From NCBI GenBank assembly GCA_946965045.2, contig OX337231.1:2170001-2234000 (forward strand): DNA of 64,000 nt, in the 5' to 3' direction. How positions within the stretch are numbered: position 1 is the first letter of the stretch; each line of letters begins with the position of its first letter. Position numbers and translations under genes: made by a program. The stretch comes from Epithemia pelagica (taxonomy: Eukaryota > Bacillariophyta > Bacillariophyceae > Surirellales > Surirellaceae). Positions 53,340 to 63,682 of this stretch are shown piece by piece. Below the pieces are notes generated by a model that worked only from the letters and a program-made list of their open reading frames with translations, made no database searches and had not been told where the DNA came from.

Positions 53340-54573
53340 TGTTTTCCTTGCTCAACTATTTTATGGGATGCCTAATCAACGCAGCAAAGAGCAAAGACAA
53401 ACAACCCCAATTTATTTATTCCCTGGCCAACTGGTCGGTGTCAGACTCACTTTGTTGTTGATCCGTGCTGATGTGTACCCCCGACCACCTGAAATTTGGT
53501 GTACGCAAGCGCCATTCGGAACCTGGGTTTGGGCTACGTGGTCGCGATTCTGATGGTTTTGTTCCGTGTGGCAAGTCGAATGAGCCGGTGTGTTCGCGTC
53601 TGGCGAGTGGCGAGTTCTCACTCGTGGTCTCACTCGTGGAGTGGGGTACAAATGCGACTGAAAATTTTAGATGGTATGCCTTTTATAAAGATCTCATCAT
53701 GTCTGACAAATGTCCTGAATCAACGACCATATGTTTGAATTTCATTCCCTATTGGTCTTGTCGTACTCCTGATAAAAAAGACATAGTCTTTTATAGAAAG
53801 TTAGGGTATCGCATTCCGTTAATGCGATTGATCAAGTCGGAGTCCACGTATGCACGAAGCCGACGAAGACGAATTCGGACTATTCTACTATTCTCGTTTT
53901 TTACCACAGCGTCCACATGCTGTGCATGTTTGAGTGCATGCACGCTCCTGGGAGGGTCATCAAACGACCGACATCCGACATCCGACCAGTGGTAGATAAC
54001 AGTAACGACTAGAGCGGTAGGTTCGGACGCATAATGTTTGGTATGCGAGAGCTTCGGAAAATGCTTCTGGAAGCCACTTCGGGTTTTCGTCTCAATACAT
54101 TTATCTCATGAGTTGGTCGCTGTTTTCATGATGGCTCAGAATGCTGTCACCACCAGGGCGAATTGGATGTCAGATGCGCCTAGGATCTGATATCAGACCG
54201 GAGAAACGAGAAACCGTGAATGGAGCCCACTTTTGCCTTTTCACTCATGTGGATGATTAGAATTTATGGACACGAACACGAATGGCTTTCGCACTGTCGG
54301 ATCACTTTGTTCTTCTAGCTGCACCCGACCGCATCAAGATCCATCCGTGGATGTTGGATGTTGGATCATGGTACCTTTGCCAATCAAATCGATCCATAAA
54401 AACCTGGGTCCAACAAAATCGGTTCATAAAAAACATGCGTTGAGATTTTGCAGGAAAACTTGAGATGGGCTTAAATGTTTGGGCAGGGGCAGTACTATTG
54501 AAAAACACTCGGAAGTTGGTAGCTGTCACCATGATATCCAGTGGAGTCAACGATCGCTTCATTCAATACCACG
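53340..54573. other. Intergenic region
   Basis: 1.2 kb between two divergent genes. A 176-codon frame at 53465-53995 is the longest but has no family resemblance or credible start. Promoters of the ankyrin and PDZ genes should lie here. Confidence 0.4.
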
Positions 54574-55090
54574 ATGAATGATAATGCAAGTCCAGACTCA
54601 ACGAATGATATGCCACCATTGGCTCCAGATGAATATGAAGTGACCTGGCCAGCAGGAAGCATATTGGGTTACGGGAAATCCAAGAACAAGGGAGCAGCCT
54701 TTACGTACTATGGAAAGATGAAAGGTGGAAAGCCTAGTGAAGCGGAGTCTCTCCAGTTAATTCGAAACAAAGGAGATGTCTTTGTTGCAATTGATGGCAC
54801 TTTGGTGTGTGATGATGAGTTTGATACAGTTCGGTCCCTGATTAAGGAAAAGAAGGGTTCTCAAATGCATCTCCGGATGCGAGACATTCGGTTCTGGGAC
54901 AGTCCGAAAAAGCAAGTCGCAAGAACCAAAGATCCGATCCCTATAGTATACGCTGTCAGCCAATGTGAAACAGAAAGATTACCTACTGTCCAACCGATGT
55001 TGGCAAGCGGTGTCAGGAAAGAGGTCCATCCAACGGCATTGCTGTGTGAGGAACAGGAACAAAAGCTCTTGGCGGAAATAACGACCCTTC
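54574..55090 (+). pseudogene. PDZ/coiled-coil gene, 5' part (split by element 3)
   Basis: ATG at 54574 begins MNDNASPDSTNDMPPLAPDE. Residues about 25-110 look like a PDZ-type fold: YEVTWPAGSILGYGK, then NKGDVFVAIDGTLVCDDEFD and SQMHLRMRDI. The gene then reads EEQEQKLLAEITTL and is cut by element 3 at the duplication CCTTC (55086-55090). The same frame continues at 63324 on the far side, where the one duplicated copy is removed. The host protein would be about 291 residues with the PDZ-like part first and a coiled coil second. On this haplotype the product is truncated and would end in LTR-encoded residues at 55119. Confidence 0.75.
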
Positions 55091-55856
55091 TAGTAGAATT
55101 CTGTCAGTACACGCTCTAGAAGAGCCACAATCGATTACCAACTGATACCAAGGTTCTCCACGGGTCAGAGAACAAAGGAAACCCAAGGGTTCTATCGTAG
55201 GGATAGTCAGGACACTGAAGACGTGATGATATGGTAATGTTAATGATTGTGAGCTTACTACTAGGTTTGGTGTGTGAGATTTCCATTCTTGTTGTCGATC
55301 GTGTGAAATAGGTTCTTGGCGGTGATAGGTCTGGAATGGTTGGAGTTGATGTATGTGAGGTATAAAACATGTATATGTGCTTGTATATCATATACAGCCT
55401 CAACGATTCTTGGCTAAAGTTGGTATATGTAGTTTTGTTGGCGCGTCCTTGTTTGCAATCTTGAAATAGTGGGAACGATGATATGGTCTCGCGTGATCGT
55501 GATTCGTGCCTTGTGTACTTAGACCGTTGGGTCGGATACATGATCGCCACGCTCGGATAGTTCTTGCGCGCATCTTGACGAATTTGGGCGCGCACGCTTA
55601 GGGCATAGGTCAGGCTCGGATGTTCAACGGATGATCATCCGTTGATGGGATATCAAGACCAAAGTTGATTCTTGATAGCACGTTCGTCAATCTGTTCTCA
55701 CTTTTTGGTATATGCGACCGAAATATAGGTTGAGCTAGCGCGAAGCTAGGTATGTAGTGTGGATGTAGGTGATGTAGGTGATGTTTGAAGCCACGGGACT
55801 CGACTAACCGATGAGGTGCCGAACCTAACCGATGATTTTTGGTGAGAGTTCTACTA
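55091..55856 (-). repeat. 3' LTR of element 3
   Basis: 766 bp, preceded (minus strand) by the purine tract TGTGGGGAG at 55857-55865. Its first three bases TAG are the stop codon of gag-pol. Confidence 0.92.
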
Positions 55857-58800
55857 CTCCCCACAGCTCGTTGGTTCAGCCTTGTCATCGCTGGATTCGT
55901 AGAGATCTTGAACTTCTCCTCTCCAAAACAATAGGGGCTTGAGTAGAGGCCAAATAGTTGCAAATTCCCAAGGCTTGCTGAGGATGTCGGCAGGGTTGGT
56001 CTTCCCATCCTTCCAATAGAATGCAACGTATTGCGCTGCTATTGCTTCTCGTACCCGGTGATATGAAAGGAGATGATGTCTCTTGGACAAGATAGAATGA
56101 GGCATTGTTGCGTTAACAACCACAGATCGATTGTCTCCAAACAGATAACTGCGATCCCTGATTGGTACTCCAAGGTAACGAAGTGAATGCCGTAATTCAG
56201 TGATTTGGTCGACTGCTGTCCTTGCTGCCACAAATTCTGATCCATATGTTGCCGTTTCCACAGTGCTCTGTCGTTTGCTGTACCAATCAATTGGTGTCCC
56301 ATTCAAGAGATGCAGGATGGCTGTTACAGACTTTCCTGTGATCATGTCGTGCATAAGGTTAGCATCAAGATAGTGCGTTGTCGTCACATATCGTCCAAGT
56401 GGTTCTGGGCAATCATGAGGGATGTATTCCTTGGCATCTGAATAGACCGTACGACTCCAATCAAAGTCTTGACTTGGAATGCTTGAGAAATCGGGCTCTC
56501 CGATTCGGAATCTGATTGCACCATCAGAAAGATTGAAAAGGTATCCATAGATGCGTTTAGCTCTGTTGAGATGTCCCTGTCTTGGAGCTGCGCGAAACCT
56601 GGAAAGGGTCATCGTAGCAGTAAAAACATCAAAGCGACCAATTGTAATCACCCACTGAAGCTGTCCAATCAAGGTCTGGAAGTGCTGTGTACCTTCTTCA
56701 TCAAGGAGTTCGGTGTCGTCCAATTCCGGGTGATCACCAGCAATGAGAGGGGTTTTAGCCTTCTTGGGTTTCTCTTTGAAGATACGTTCGAAGGTGTCCA
56801 TCATTTTGCTAATGTATCGACGTGGATCAGAGACTAGGGTTCCGTCAGGGTCCTTGGTGTACCGGCATCCCAGGTGATAGTCAATAGGTCCATCTCCCTT
56901 AAGCTTGAAGTTGTACTTTTCCTTGAAGACTTTGCAAATGTTTCTAGGGTCAGTAGCTATGATGGCTAAGTCATCCACATATACGGCGATGTATTCGTAG
57001 CAATCCTCCCCAGGTGCTTTTCTCATCCAAATGTCAGGATCTGCCTTGCTTGGTGAGAAACCCATATCGGTGAGGACGTCAAAAAGGACATCATGCCATC
57101 GTGCGCCTGAAGATTTGAGACCATAGAGGGCCTTGTAGATGATGAGGATGTGACCTTCTAGCTCCTTGAACTCGGGTCCTGCCACAATATATAACTTCTC
57201 CCCAGTCAATGCTTCAAGATACGCATTCCCAATGTCTGCTCCCCATACTTCTAGATCGTTCAGAGATCCAAGGAATAAAGCAATTCGTAGGTTGCGAATA
57301 GAAACAACTCCAGAGTAGATTGTTTCCACAGGTTCCTTCGTCAAGTGTCCGTCTGCAACAAGTCGTGCCTTGTGCCTACCATCATGTTTCACATCAAAAA
57401 CGAGATGCACTCGAATCTTTTGATATCCCTCAGGTGCATTTGATACCTTGCCATTTGTGAAGATGGCCTTCCCATGGTCCTTGAATGTCTCATATGATTG
57501 TATCTGAGACAGTTCCAATTCAGTTGCGTCTTGCCACCTTGTGGTACCATTTTGTTTGTCAAGATTGACAGCCTCGGCGTAATCTCGAGGGACTTGGAAT
57601 CCAAACTTATACTTGACTGATCGACGTACTTGTTTGATCCTTGATTGTTTTGCAGCACGTATCAGGCGTTTACTCGTCTTGACGTAGCGTTTCAGGTGTT
57701 TCCATCCTGGTTCGTTGAGGAGCCCATGCTTCTTTCCATATATGGCAACGGTGATTGGGTCGTCGTTGGCAATAAGGGAGAGTGGTTCATAGGTTGTCTC
57801 CCCAGTTTCCCAATCCACAAGCAAGTTATACTTACTCCCCTTATAATCCGGGTCGGTTGAAGACAGTGGGCCTTGATGTGCAATAACATCCCTGAAACGG
57901 AACAAATTATCTCCCGAGGTCTGCGCTTGATTGTCCCTCTCAATATACTCCATTAACTGGTTATAAGAGATCATTTCATCAACGTCAGAATTTGTCTTGC
58001 GGTAGATGTACTTGATGCGTTCTTCTTGCTTGAGTGATTCTTCATTAAGATCTACAACTCGTTTGACAACGCGTGCTCGATGACGCTCCCCATTTTCTTC
58101 AGTGTCGCATAGGAAAGTGCGTCCTATCATGTCTTCGTAATCGATTGTAGGCATTGGTTTGGATGGATCTTCACTTTTACTGCGAATGAAGACAGTGTCA
58201 GCCTGCTTATCAGTGTCATCTTTCGGAGACGTCTCCCCTGAAGGTCGATCCACACGAAGGTTGGGTGTAGTGGAAGCGACACGGCGAACAGCGGAACGGT
58301 AGAGGATATGGTTGTCAGCAGACAAAATTTTCCATGTAAAAGCATCACCAACGTTGTGAGCAAAACCAACCCAATGGCCAAGTTTCTCATCGGTCGAAGA
58401 AGGGTAGGGACCAGACGACGGTTCGGAGGGGTCAACACGATAGTAGACTTCATCCCAGAAGGGAAAGAACAGGAGGTGCGAAATGTCGGGAGGGTGACCG
58501 GTGAGAGCCTCAATAGGAGTACGTCCAGAGTGTGCATGTGAAGAAGAATGATTCAATAAGTCACAGACATATTCTAGGCAAAGTAACCAAACATTGGCCG
58601 GGCATCCAGTTGCATTCATGATAGCGTTCGTCATTCGTTTAACGGTCTGATAACGATTCTCGGCTTTGTTCTGATGCTGGTGGTATGGTTCAGAGCGATA
58701 CTCCCCGATGAGCAAGGTGCGAAGGATATCCTTAACCTTATGGGAAATGAGAGATGAACCCCCATCACTAATGAGTGTCTCCATAACACCTCGCATGCGT

Positions 58801-61520
58801 ATATTGTCTTGAAGAGTGTTCACAAATTGCTTGGTAGACTTGATACCGTAAATATCAGTGACAAGAGTATCGCGGCCAACAAAAATTTGAGCCACCTTTC
58901 CACCATGATCAACAGCAGGTGTATCAGAAAAGATCGAATCGGTAGCAACGGGTTCATGACGACGTGGTAGATTCAGGATAGGGTTGCGTGCCTTGAAATG
59001 TTTCTTGAGAGTGTCACAGTCAAAAATCACATTAGCATGTCGTGTAGTATGCTTGAAAGTATCGGCAATAACTTCCTCGGATTGCCAACCAAAGAAGGGA
59101 CAAAATTGTTTCCAATCATGTTCTTCCACATAACGACAATGGACAGATGCATGTTGAAGGGTTGGGTCTTCACCATTAGCATCAGCATAGATAGAGAAAT
59201 ATGTGGTGTTGTCGGGTCCGTGATCATAAGGAAGGTCAAGGAGAAGATTGAGATGGCAGACAACACGATCAGTGTACTCCCCATACGTGTCATATGGATA
59301 ACGTGCCATACTGCCGTCGGTCGTAACCTGATGCCATGTAGTAGAAGCATCATGCTGTGGATCTGAATGAGTATGGTCAAGAACAGAGGGGTCCCAAGTA
59401 GATGGCGAAGTAAAGATGATTTGCGGCAATCGGTCCATGTCATCATCAGAAGGGATACCTAATGAGTGGATAAAGGCAAGTCCATCCTTGATACACAGAG
59501 GTAAAGCACGTCCATCAAGGGTAGTGATACGTTGCTTTCCATCCACCTTGACAGAACGTTCATCCACAGATAGCCCATAATGTTCCAATTGACAAGGCGC
59601 ATGTATAGACTGTTCTTTTCCATAGTATGCATATTCGTTGAAGATACCAACGATTGGTCCATCATTAGTTTCAAACTTGGCAGCACAAGTGACAATGGGG
59701 AGACCAGTAAGTTCATGGTTGTCGATTCCCACAATCGTGATGTTACGACCTGTTTTGGAAAGGATACGCATATCAGCTCCGGCTAAACCACCATTGGCAC
59801 CACGATCAATGAGTTGATTCCCAGTATAAGTCGACTTTTGAGAGAACATATATTGAGTCATGTGGACCTTCTGCTTGTGCTCATTCTGTTTGAAACTAAC
59901 TTTCTTACTCGTCTTAGATGCGGCATTGGATAGAACATTAGACAAATCAGAAGCTGGGTGATTGAGGTCGGTTGACGTCATTGCTTGATGGATGAGATGG
60001 GTGGCTGGATCGGAATCATCATGCGGATATGTGGGGTTGTCCAGGTCATTGAAAACATCTTGACCAGGGTCAGGATCAGGTTCAGGATCAATGTCAAGGG
60101 AGTGTTGCTGTACTTTTCTTGGACTCGGAGTAGAAGCTTGCACGTTCTTGTTATACTCAACAATCATCTTGCAAGCATCCTCAGGAAGTTTAAACCATAG
60201 GTCACGAGGAAGACTGGCTTTTGGAGATGCCGTGTTATCATCTTGGACATTGGTATTGTTTATCTGATATGCATCGTCTTCCTGAAGGGATCCCTCAATA
60301 TCATGTTGTGTTTCGTGTTGCTCGTGTTGCTTGACACTACGACGACGACCAGTTGCAGAAGATTGCGTGACTTGATCATGGTCATATGCTGCGTCCATCA
60401 AAATGGAGAAGTACGACTGATAACATAAAGACTTTGCTCCAGACTTCGTGTTGACGACGCTGTCCAAGATTTTAACTCTGCGAAGGTCAGGTACCTTCTC
60501 GACAGCTTGCATAAGAAACGTCATCCTGGTGTGATCAGGTATGCAATCAGAGAGATCAACAAGGTTATCGAGTAAACGTAGTTTGTCTTGGAAATGAAGC
60601 AAAAATTGACGTGATGATCCACGCCATGTATCATCGAGGCGAAGGTTGGAGATGTAATTGGTTAATCGTAAGACCTCTCGTTTCGCTAAGTCTGACTTCG
60701 TATGCAATGTGTGAAGCTTCTGTAACACTGCTCGTGCGTCTTCATCATGTTCATGTTCGCGAACATAAGCTCTTCCTTGATCAGTCTGGATGATGCGCAC
60801 AAGGACGGAGTATAGGAAGATTTGTTGCTCTTGGAAAAGTTCTGTTGCATACGTATCATTCGTTGGCGGCTTGTATCGGAAGTCAAGAACATTAGATAAA
60901 CCTTGGGCTTTTGCTGTGGTCTTGAAAGTCCTCCAGAACGTGTCGTAGTATCGTTCATCCTTGAATGTTTCATATGCCATAGCGTCACGCTTGGTTCCCT
61001 TCTTGAATGCGGTTAGGTCCAGTTGGGACTGTGATGCAGCAGAAGTAGTACTAAACGATTTGGGTGACGTCGAATGGGATGGAGATTTCATAGGTGATAC
61101 TGGGTCATTGATAGGGCTTCCGGAGCGAAAGTCAGTGTTTATCCTCCATAGATCAAATTCTGCCTTGGTCAGATTCATCCAGGTTGCCTTGGAAGGTATA
61201 CCCTGAATGTCGATACTCGTTTGTCGGAACCAATGGGCAAGCAACTTGATCTGCTGGCTTGTATTGACATGTAGGTCGTGCATTTGTTTTCCTGACTTGT
61301 ATTTTGTCATACTATCCATGTTCTTCTCAGGGTCAATTGCCATATGTTCAATGATACTAAGGATATCATCAAAAGCATGATAGTGCATCCATTTCACGAG
61401 TACATCGACCCTTTCCTTGGAAAAGTTGAACAACACCTGAGTAATATGATCAAAGACTTCTTGATCAGATATACTTTGATTGGTGTTGAACTCTGGTGTG
61501 GTCGGTGTAGTTGGTTCCAT
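55854..61520 (-). CDS. Element 3 gag-pol polyprotein, single uninterrupted frame
   Basis: ATG at 61520, 1888 residues, ending at a TAG formed by the first LTR bases. Gag occupies about the first 450 residues without a CCHC knuckle. The protease site near 573 is NQLIDRGANGGLAG, with Arg where aspartic proteases have Ser or Thr. Integrase shows ATDSIFSDTPAVDHGG (D), LISDGGSSLIS (D) and QNKAENRYQTVKR (E), with a zinc region FKHTTRH lacking the CxxC. Reverse transcriptase has KARLVADGHL, GADIGNAYLEA and AVYVDDLAIIA (about 1515). RNase H has TATYGSEFVAARTA and FGDNRSVVV, ending DILSKPWEF. Gag and Pol share one frame, so their ratio must be set by processing or splicing. All catalytic acids are present. 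Confidence 0.93.
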   Translation of the reverse strand: MEPTTPTTPEFNTNQSISDQEVFDHITQVLFNFSKERVDVLVKWMHYHAFDDILSIIEHMAIDPEKNMDSMTKYKSGKQMHDLHVNTSQQIKLLAHWFRQTSIDIQGIPSKATWMNLTKAEFDLWRINTDFRSGSPINDPVSPMKSPSHSTSPKSFSTTSAASQSQLDLTAFKKGTKRDAMAYETFKDERYYDTFWRTFKTTAKAQGLSNVLDFRYKPPTNDTYATELFQEQQIFLYSVLVRIIQTDQGRAYVREHEHDEDARAVLQKLHTLHTKSDLAKREVLRLTNYISNLRLDDTWRGSSRQFLLHFQDKLRLLDNLVDLSDCIPDHTRMTFLMQAVEKVPDLRRVKILDSVVNTKSGAKSLCYQSYFSILMDAAYDHDQVTQSSATGRRRSVKQHEQHETQHDIEGSLQEDDAYQINNTNVQDDNTASPKASLPRDLWFKLPEDACKMIVEYNKNVQASTPSPRKVQQHSLDIDPEPDPDPGQDVFNDLDNPTYPHDDSDPATHLIHQAMTSTDLNHPASDLSNVLSNAASKTSKKVSFKQNEHKQKVHMTQYMFSQKSTYTGNQLIDRGANGGLAGADMRILSKTGRNITIVGIDNHELTGLPIVTCAAKFETNDGPIVGIFNEYAYYGKEQSIHAPCQLEHYGLSVDERSVKVDGKQRITTLDGRALPLCIKDGLAFIHSLGIPSDDDMDRLPQIIFTSPSTWDPSVLDHTHSDPQHDASTTWHQVTTDGSMARYPYDTYGEYTDRVVCHLNLLLDLPYDHGPDNTTYFSIYADANGEDPTLQHASVHCRYVEEHDWKQFCPFFGWQSEEVIADTFKHTTRHANVIFDCDTLKKHFKARNPILNLPRRHEPVATDSIFSDTPAVDHGGKVAQIFVGRDTLVTDIYGIKSTKQFVNTLQDNIRMRGVMETLISDGGSSLISHKVKDILRTLLIGEYRSEPYHQHQNKAENRYQTVKRMTNAIMNATGCPANVWLLCLEYVCDLLNHSSSHAHSGRTPIEALTGHPPDISHLLFFPFWDEVYYRVDPSEPSSGPYPSSTDEKLGHWVGFAHNVGDAFTWKILSADNHILYRSAVRRVASTTPNLRVDRPSGETSPKDDTDKQADTVFIRSKSEDPSKPMPTIDYEDMIGRTFLCDTEENGERHRARVVKRVVDLNEESLKQEERIKYIYRKTNSDVDEMISYNQLMEYIERDNQAQTSGDNLFRFRDVIAHQGPLSSTDPDYKGSKYNLLVDWETGETTYEPLSLIANDDPITVAIYGKKHGLLNEPGWKHLKRYVKTSKRLIRAAKQSRIKQVRRSVKYKFGFQVPRDYAEAVNLDKQNGTTRWQDATELELSQIQSYETFKDHGKAIFTNGKVSNAPEGYQKIRVHLVFDVKHDGRHKARLVADGHLTKEPVETIYSGVVSIRNLRIALFLGSLNDLEVWGADIGNAYLEALTGEKLYIVAGPEFKELEGHILIIYKALYGLKSSGARWHDVLFDVLTDMGFSPSKADPDIWMRKAPGEDCYEYIAVYVDDLAIIATDPRNICKVFKEKYNFKLKGDGPIDYHLGCRYTKDPDGTLVSDPRRYISKMMDTFERIFKEKPKKAKTPLIAGDHPELDDTELLDEEGTQHFQTLIGQLQWVITIGRFDVFTATMTLSRFRAAPRQGHLNRAKRIYGYLFNLSDGAIRFRIGEPDFSSIPSQDFDWSRTVYSDAKEYIPHDCPEPLGRYVTTTHYLDANLMHDMITGKSVTAILHLLNGTPIDWYSKRQSTVETATYGSEFVAARTAVDQITELRHSLRYLGVPIRDRSYLFGDNRSVVVNATMPHSILSKRHHLLSYHRVREAIAAQYVAFYWKDGKTNPADILSKPWEFATIWPLLKPLLFWRGEVQDLYESSDDKAEPTSCGE

Positions 61521-61733
61521 GATTGCTTGACTTGGTGATAAGATATGTTGATATGTGTCCTGTGATGTCTTAGTCGAAAACTTTACTTATCACTTGTAAC
61601 CCGGATGTGTGGTGTGCCTTGTGAACCCGGATGTGCCACGTATGTCCACGTGTGATGTGATGTCCGAAAGGTAACCCGGATGTGCGGAACTCGGTTTTGT
61701 CTCTGGTTTGGTGTGAAAACTACTTAAAATTAC
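61521..61733 (-). other. Spacer with CACATCCGGGT repeats, element 3
   Basis: On the minus strand CACATCCGGGTT or CACATCCGGGTTA occurs three times (plus-strand positions near 61598, 61624 and 61671), with CACGTGG-like motifs between. It matches the spacer 25714-26027 of element 1 in position and motif. Confidence 0.7.
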
Positions 61734-62513
61734 TTAAACGTGGTCACTTCTGGGCTCGTTGTGGTAATCAAGTTGAATCGGAGACTCAGTAACAGAGGTA
61801 GCTTCTTCGTTGCCGTTGTGGTCCTCAACTAGGTGGTTCACTGGTTGGGTGAGTAGAGGGAAGATAGTGGCACGGAAGTCCTGGTGCAACTTGATAACGT
61901 GGATGAAACCAACGTAGTCGTCGAGACGGGTAGTCAAGGTAGGAAGAGGTTGGTTAGTCTTGTTCACGACCCAAATGGTATGGAAGTAATTGACCGGACG
62001 CTGGAAAGTAAGGAAGCGTACCCGAAGGCAGCCTGATGGGGTGGTCGATAGGGTCGTCGCTATGTATCGGTAGCTTGGAGATTGGAATAGCAAGTCTAGG
62101 AGTCGTTGGATATCCTCTAGGTCGACGACGGGTTGGACGGACTCGAACGAGACCTCGTGTTCGAGCGTCGAACGGATGTGGTCCGGGTCGCTCTGATACT
62201 CGGATGGCTCGCGGAAGTAACGGAGGTGCGCGTTGATGAGACGGCTCGTACGTCGGGTGCGAGTTGGGTTCGGGCGAGGAGGTGTACTCGGTCGGCGTGC
62301 AAGGGTGTTCGGCGGGCGATTCGGGTCGGACGGCGGAGGGACGACTTGATCGGGAGTCTGGAACGGATTAGGCGCGCTAGCCTTCTCCGGGGAGTTAGAG
62401 GGCGTCTCGATGAGGAATTCGCCAGGGTGGACGGCAATCTGCTGTGTTGGGTCACCACTCTGCTGGAAAGCATTGTAGATCCGACGGATAGGAGTATTGG
62501 AGTCACTGGACAT
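61734..62513 (-). CDS. Element 3 extra ORF ahead of gag-pol
   Basis: ATG at 62513, 259 residues. Homologous to 24958-25713 of element 1 along its whole length: MSSDSNTPIRRIYNAFQQSG, HPGEFLIETP, ASAPNPFQTPDQVV, NPTRTRRTSRL, VQPVVDLEDIQRLLDLLF, VNYFHTIWVVN and LHQDFRATIFPLLTQPVNHL. The proline-rich arm (residues 30-85) varies in length while the C-terminal part is conserved, which indicates selection at protein level. There is no similarity I can name to gag, env-like or integrase proteins. It begins 40 bp after the LTR, close to the primer-binding site. Confidence 0.8.
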   Translation of the reverse strand: MSSDSNTPIRRIYNAFQQSGDPTQQIAVHPGEFLIETPSNSPEKASAPNPFQTPDQVVPPPSDPNRPPNTLARRPSTPPRPNPTRTRRTSRLINAHLRYFREPSEYQSDPDHIRSTLEHEVSFESVQPVVDLEDIQRLLDLLFQSPSYRYIATTLSTTPSGCLRVRFLTFQRPVNYFHTIWVVNKTNQPLPTLTTRLDDYVGFIHVIKLHQDFRATIFPLLTQPVNHLVEDHNGNEEATSVTESPIQLDYHNEPRSDHV

Positions 62514-62536
62514 GAAAACTTCGGGGAAATGAGACA

Positions 62537-62552
62537 GGTGAGACTGTTAATC
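62537..62552 (-). other. Primer-binding site of element 3 (tRNA-Asn anticodon arm)
   Basis: On the minus strand GATTAACAGTCTCACC follows the LTR directly, the same 13-base core as in element 1. The complement GAGACUGUUAAUC is a GUU anticodon arm. Confidence 0.6.
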
Positions 62553-63318
62553 TAGTAGAATTCCGTCAGTACACGCTCTAGAAGAGCCACAATCGATTAC
62601 CAACTGATACCAAGGTTCTCCACGGGTCAGAGAACAAAGGAAACCCAAGGGTTCTATCGTAGGGATAGTCAGGACACTGAAGACGTGATGATATGGTAAT
62701 GTTAATGATTGTGAGCTTACTACTAGGTTTGGTGTGTGAGATTTCCATTCTTGTTGTCGATCGTGTGAAATAGGTTCTTGGCGGTGATAGGTCTGGAATG
62801 GTTGGAGTTGATGTATGTGAGGTATATAACATGTATATGTGCTTGTATATCATATACAGCCTCAACGATTCTTGGCTAAAGTTGGTATATGTAGTTTTGT
62901 TGGCACGTCCTTGTTTGCAATCTTGAAATAGTGGGAACGATGATATGGTCTCGCGTGATCGTGATTCGTGCCTTGTGTACTTAGACCGTTGGGTCGGATA
63001 CATGATCGCCACGCTCGGATAGTTCTTGCGCGCATCTTGACGAATTTGGGCGCGCACGCTTAGGGCATAGGTCAGGCTCGGATGTTCAACGGATGATCAT
63101 CCGTTGATGGGATATCAAGACCAAAGTTGATTCTTGATAGCACGTTCGTCAATCTGTTCTCACTTTTTGGTATATGCGACCGAAATATAGGTTGAGCTAG
63201 CGCGAAGCTAGGTATGTAGTGTGGATGTAGGTGATGTAGGTGATGTTTGAAGCCACGGGACTCGACTAACCGATGAGGTGCCGAACCTAACCGATGATTT
63301 TCGGTGAGAGTTCTACTA
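62553..63318 (-). repeat. 5' LTR of element 3
   Basis: 766 bp, about four differences from the 3' LTR (for example near 62565, 62826, 62904 and 63301). Confidence 0.92.
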
Positions 63319-63323
63319 CCTTC

Positions 63324-63682
63324 GTCACGAGATTCAACGCCTTGATGACTTGAAGAAATATCGACAAGCTGAATTAACTCAGAAGGAAGCCATGGTTTGT
63401 AAAGTACAAATTCAAGACGTGACCGTTCTGGAGAACCAACTCCGTGCGCTCAAGAAACAAATGGTGGAAACCTCACAGAAACACGGTGACATGGCCCTCA
63501 TGCCTCCGGGAGACGATAAAGTTCCCAAATCCCCAGTCACAGCTTTGGGTGACAGTGGTTGTGTTTTAGATACGGAGGACAAGACTCCATGCACACGGGC
63601 CTTGGTGGCCCATGATCCGTTGATGGACAATACAGTTCCAATAGTTCCATTTAGCAGGAAGCGTAAACAGTCAAGCATGTAA
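63324..63682 (+). pseudogene. PDZ/coiled-coil gene, 3' part (split by element 3)
   Basis: Continuing from base 55090, codon CGT is completed by GT at 63324. The frame then reads HEIQRLDDLKKYRQAELTQK and a heptad-like helix VLENQLRALKKQMVETSQK, ending in a less structured 60-residue tail with basic SRKRKQSSM. Stop TAA at 63680-63682. The exact phase match across the target duplication shows that both halves were one gene before insertion. The part here has no start of its own. Confidence 0.75.

Larger units (their letters stand above)
55091..63318 (-). mobile_element. Ty1/copia (CoDi-like) retrotransposon 3, apparently intact
   Basis: LTRs of 766 bp each (55091-55856 and 62553-63318) differ at about four positions. 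CCTTC is duplicated at 55086-55090 and 63319-63323. LTR ends are TAGTAGAA and TTCTACTA, an 8-bp inverted repeat with TA...TA termini rather than TG...CA. Internal order on the minus strand is primer-binding site, extra ORF (61734-62513), spacer, and a single 1888-aa gag-pol (55854-61520). Nothing is visibly broken, so it may be capable of autonomous movement. It is a sister of element 1 and interrupts a host gene. Confidence 0.93.

Noticed and set aside
53465-53995. 176-codon frame between the ankyrin gene and the PDZ gene
   Set aside because: No credible start context, no domain, and irregular composition.
55116-55595. 159-codon frame in both LTRs of element 3 (also 62578-63057), and a 119-codon frame in the LTRs of element 1
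   Set aside because: The homologous LTR regions of elements 1 and 3 are read in different frames, so there is no conserved protein. The repetition only reflects LTR duplication.
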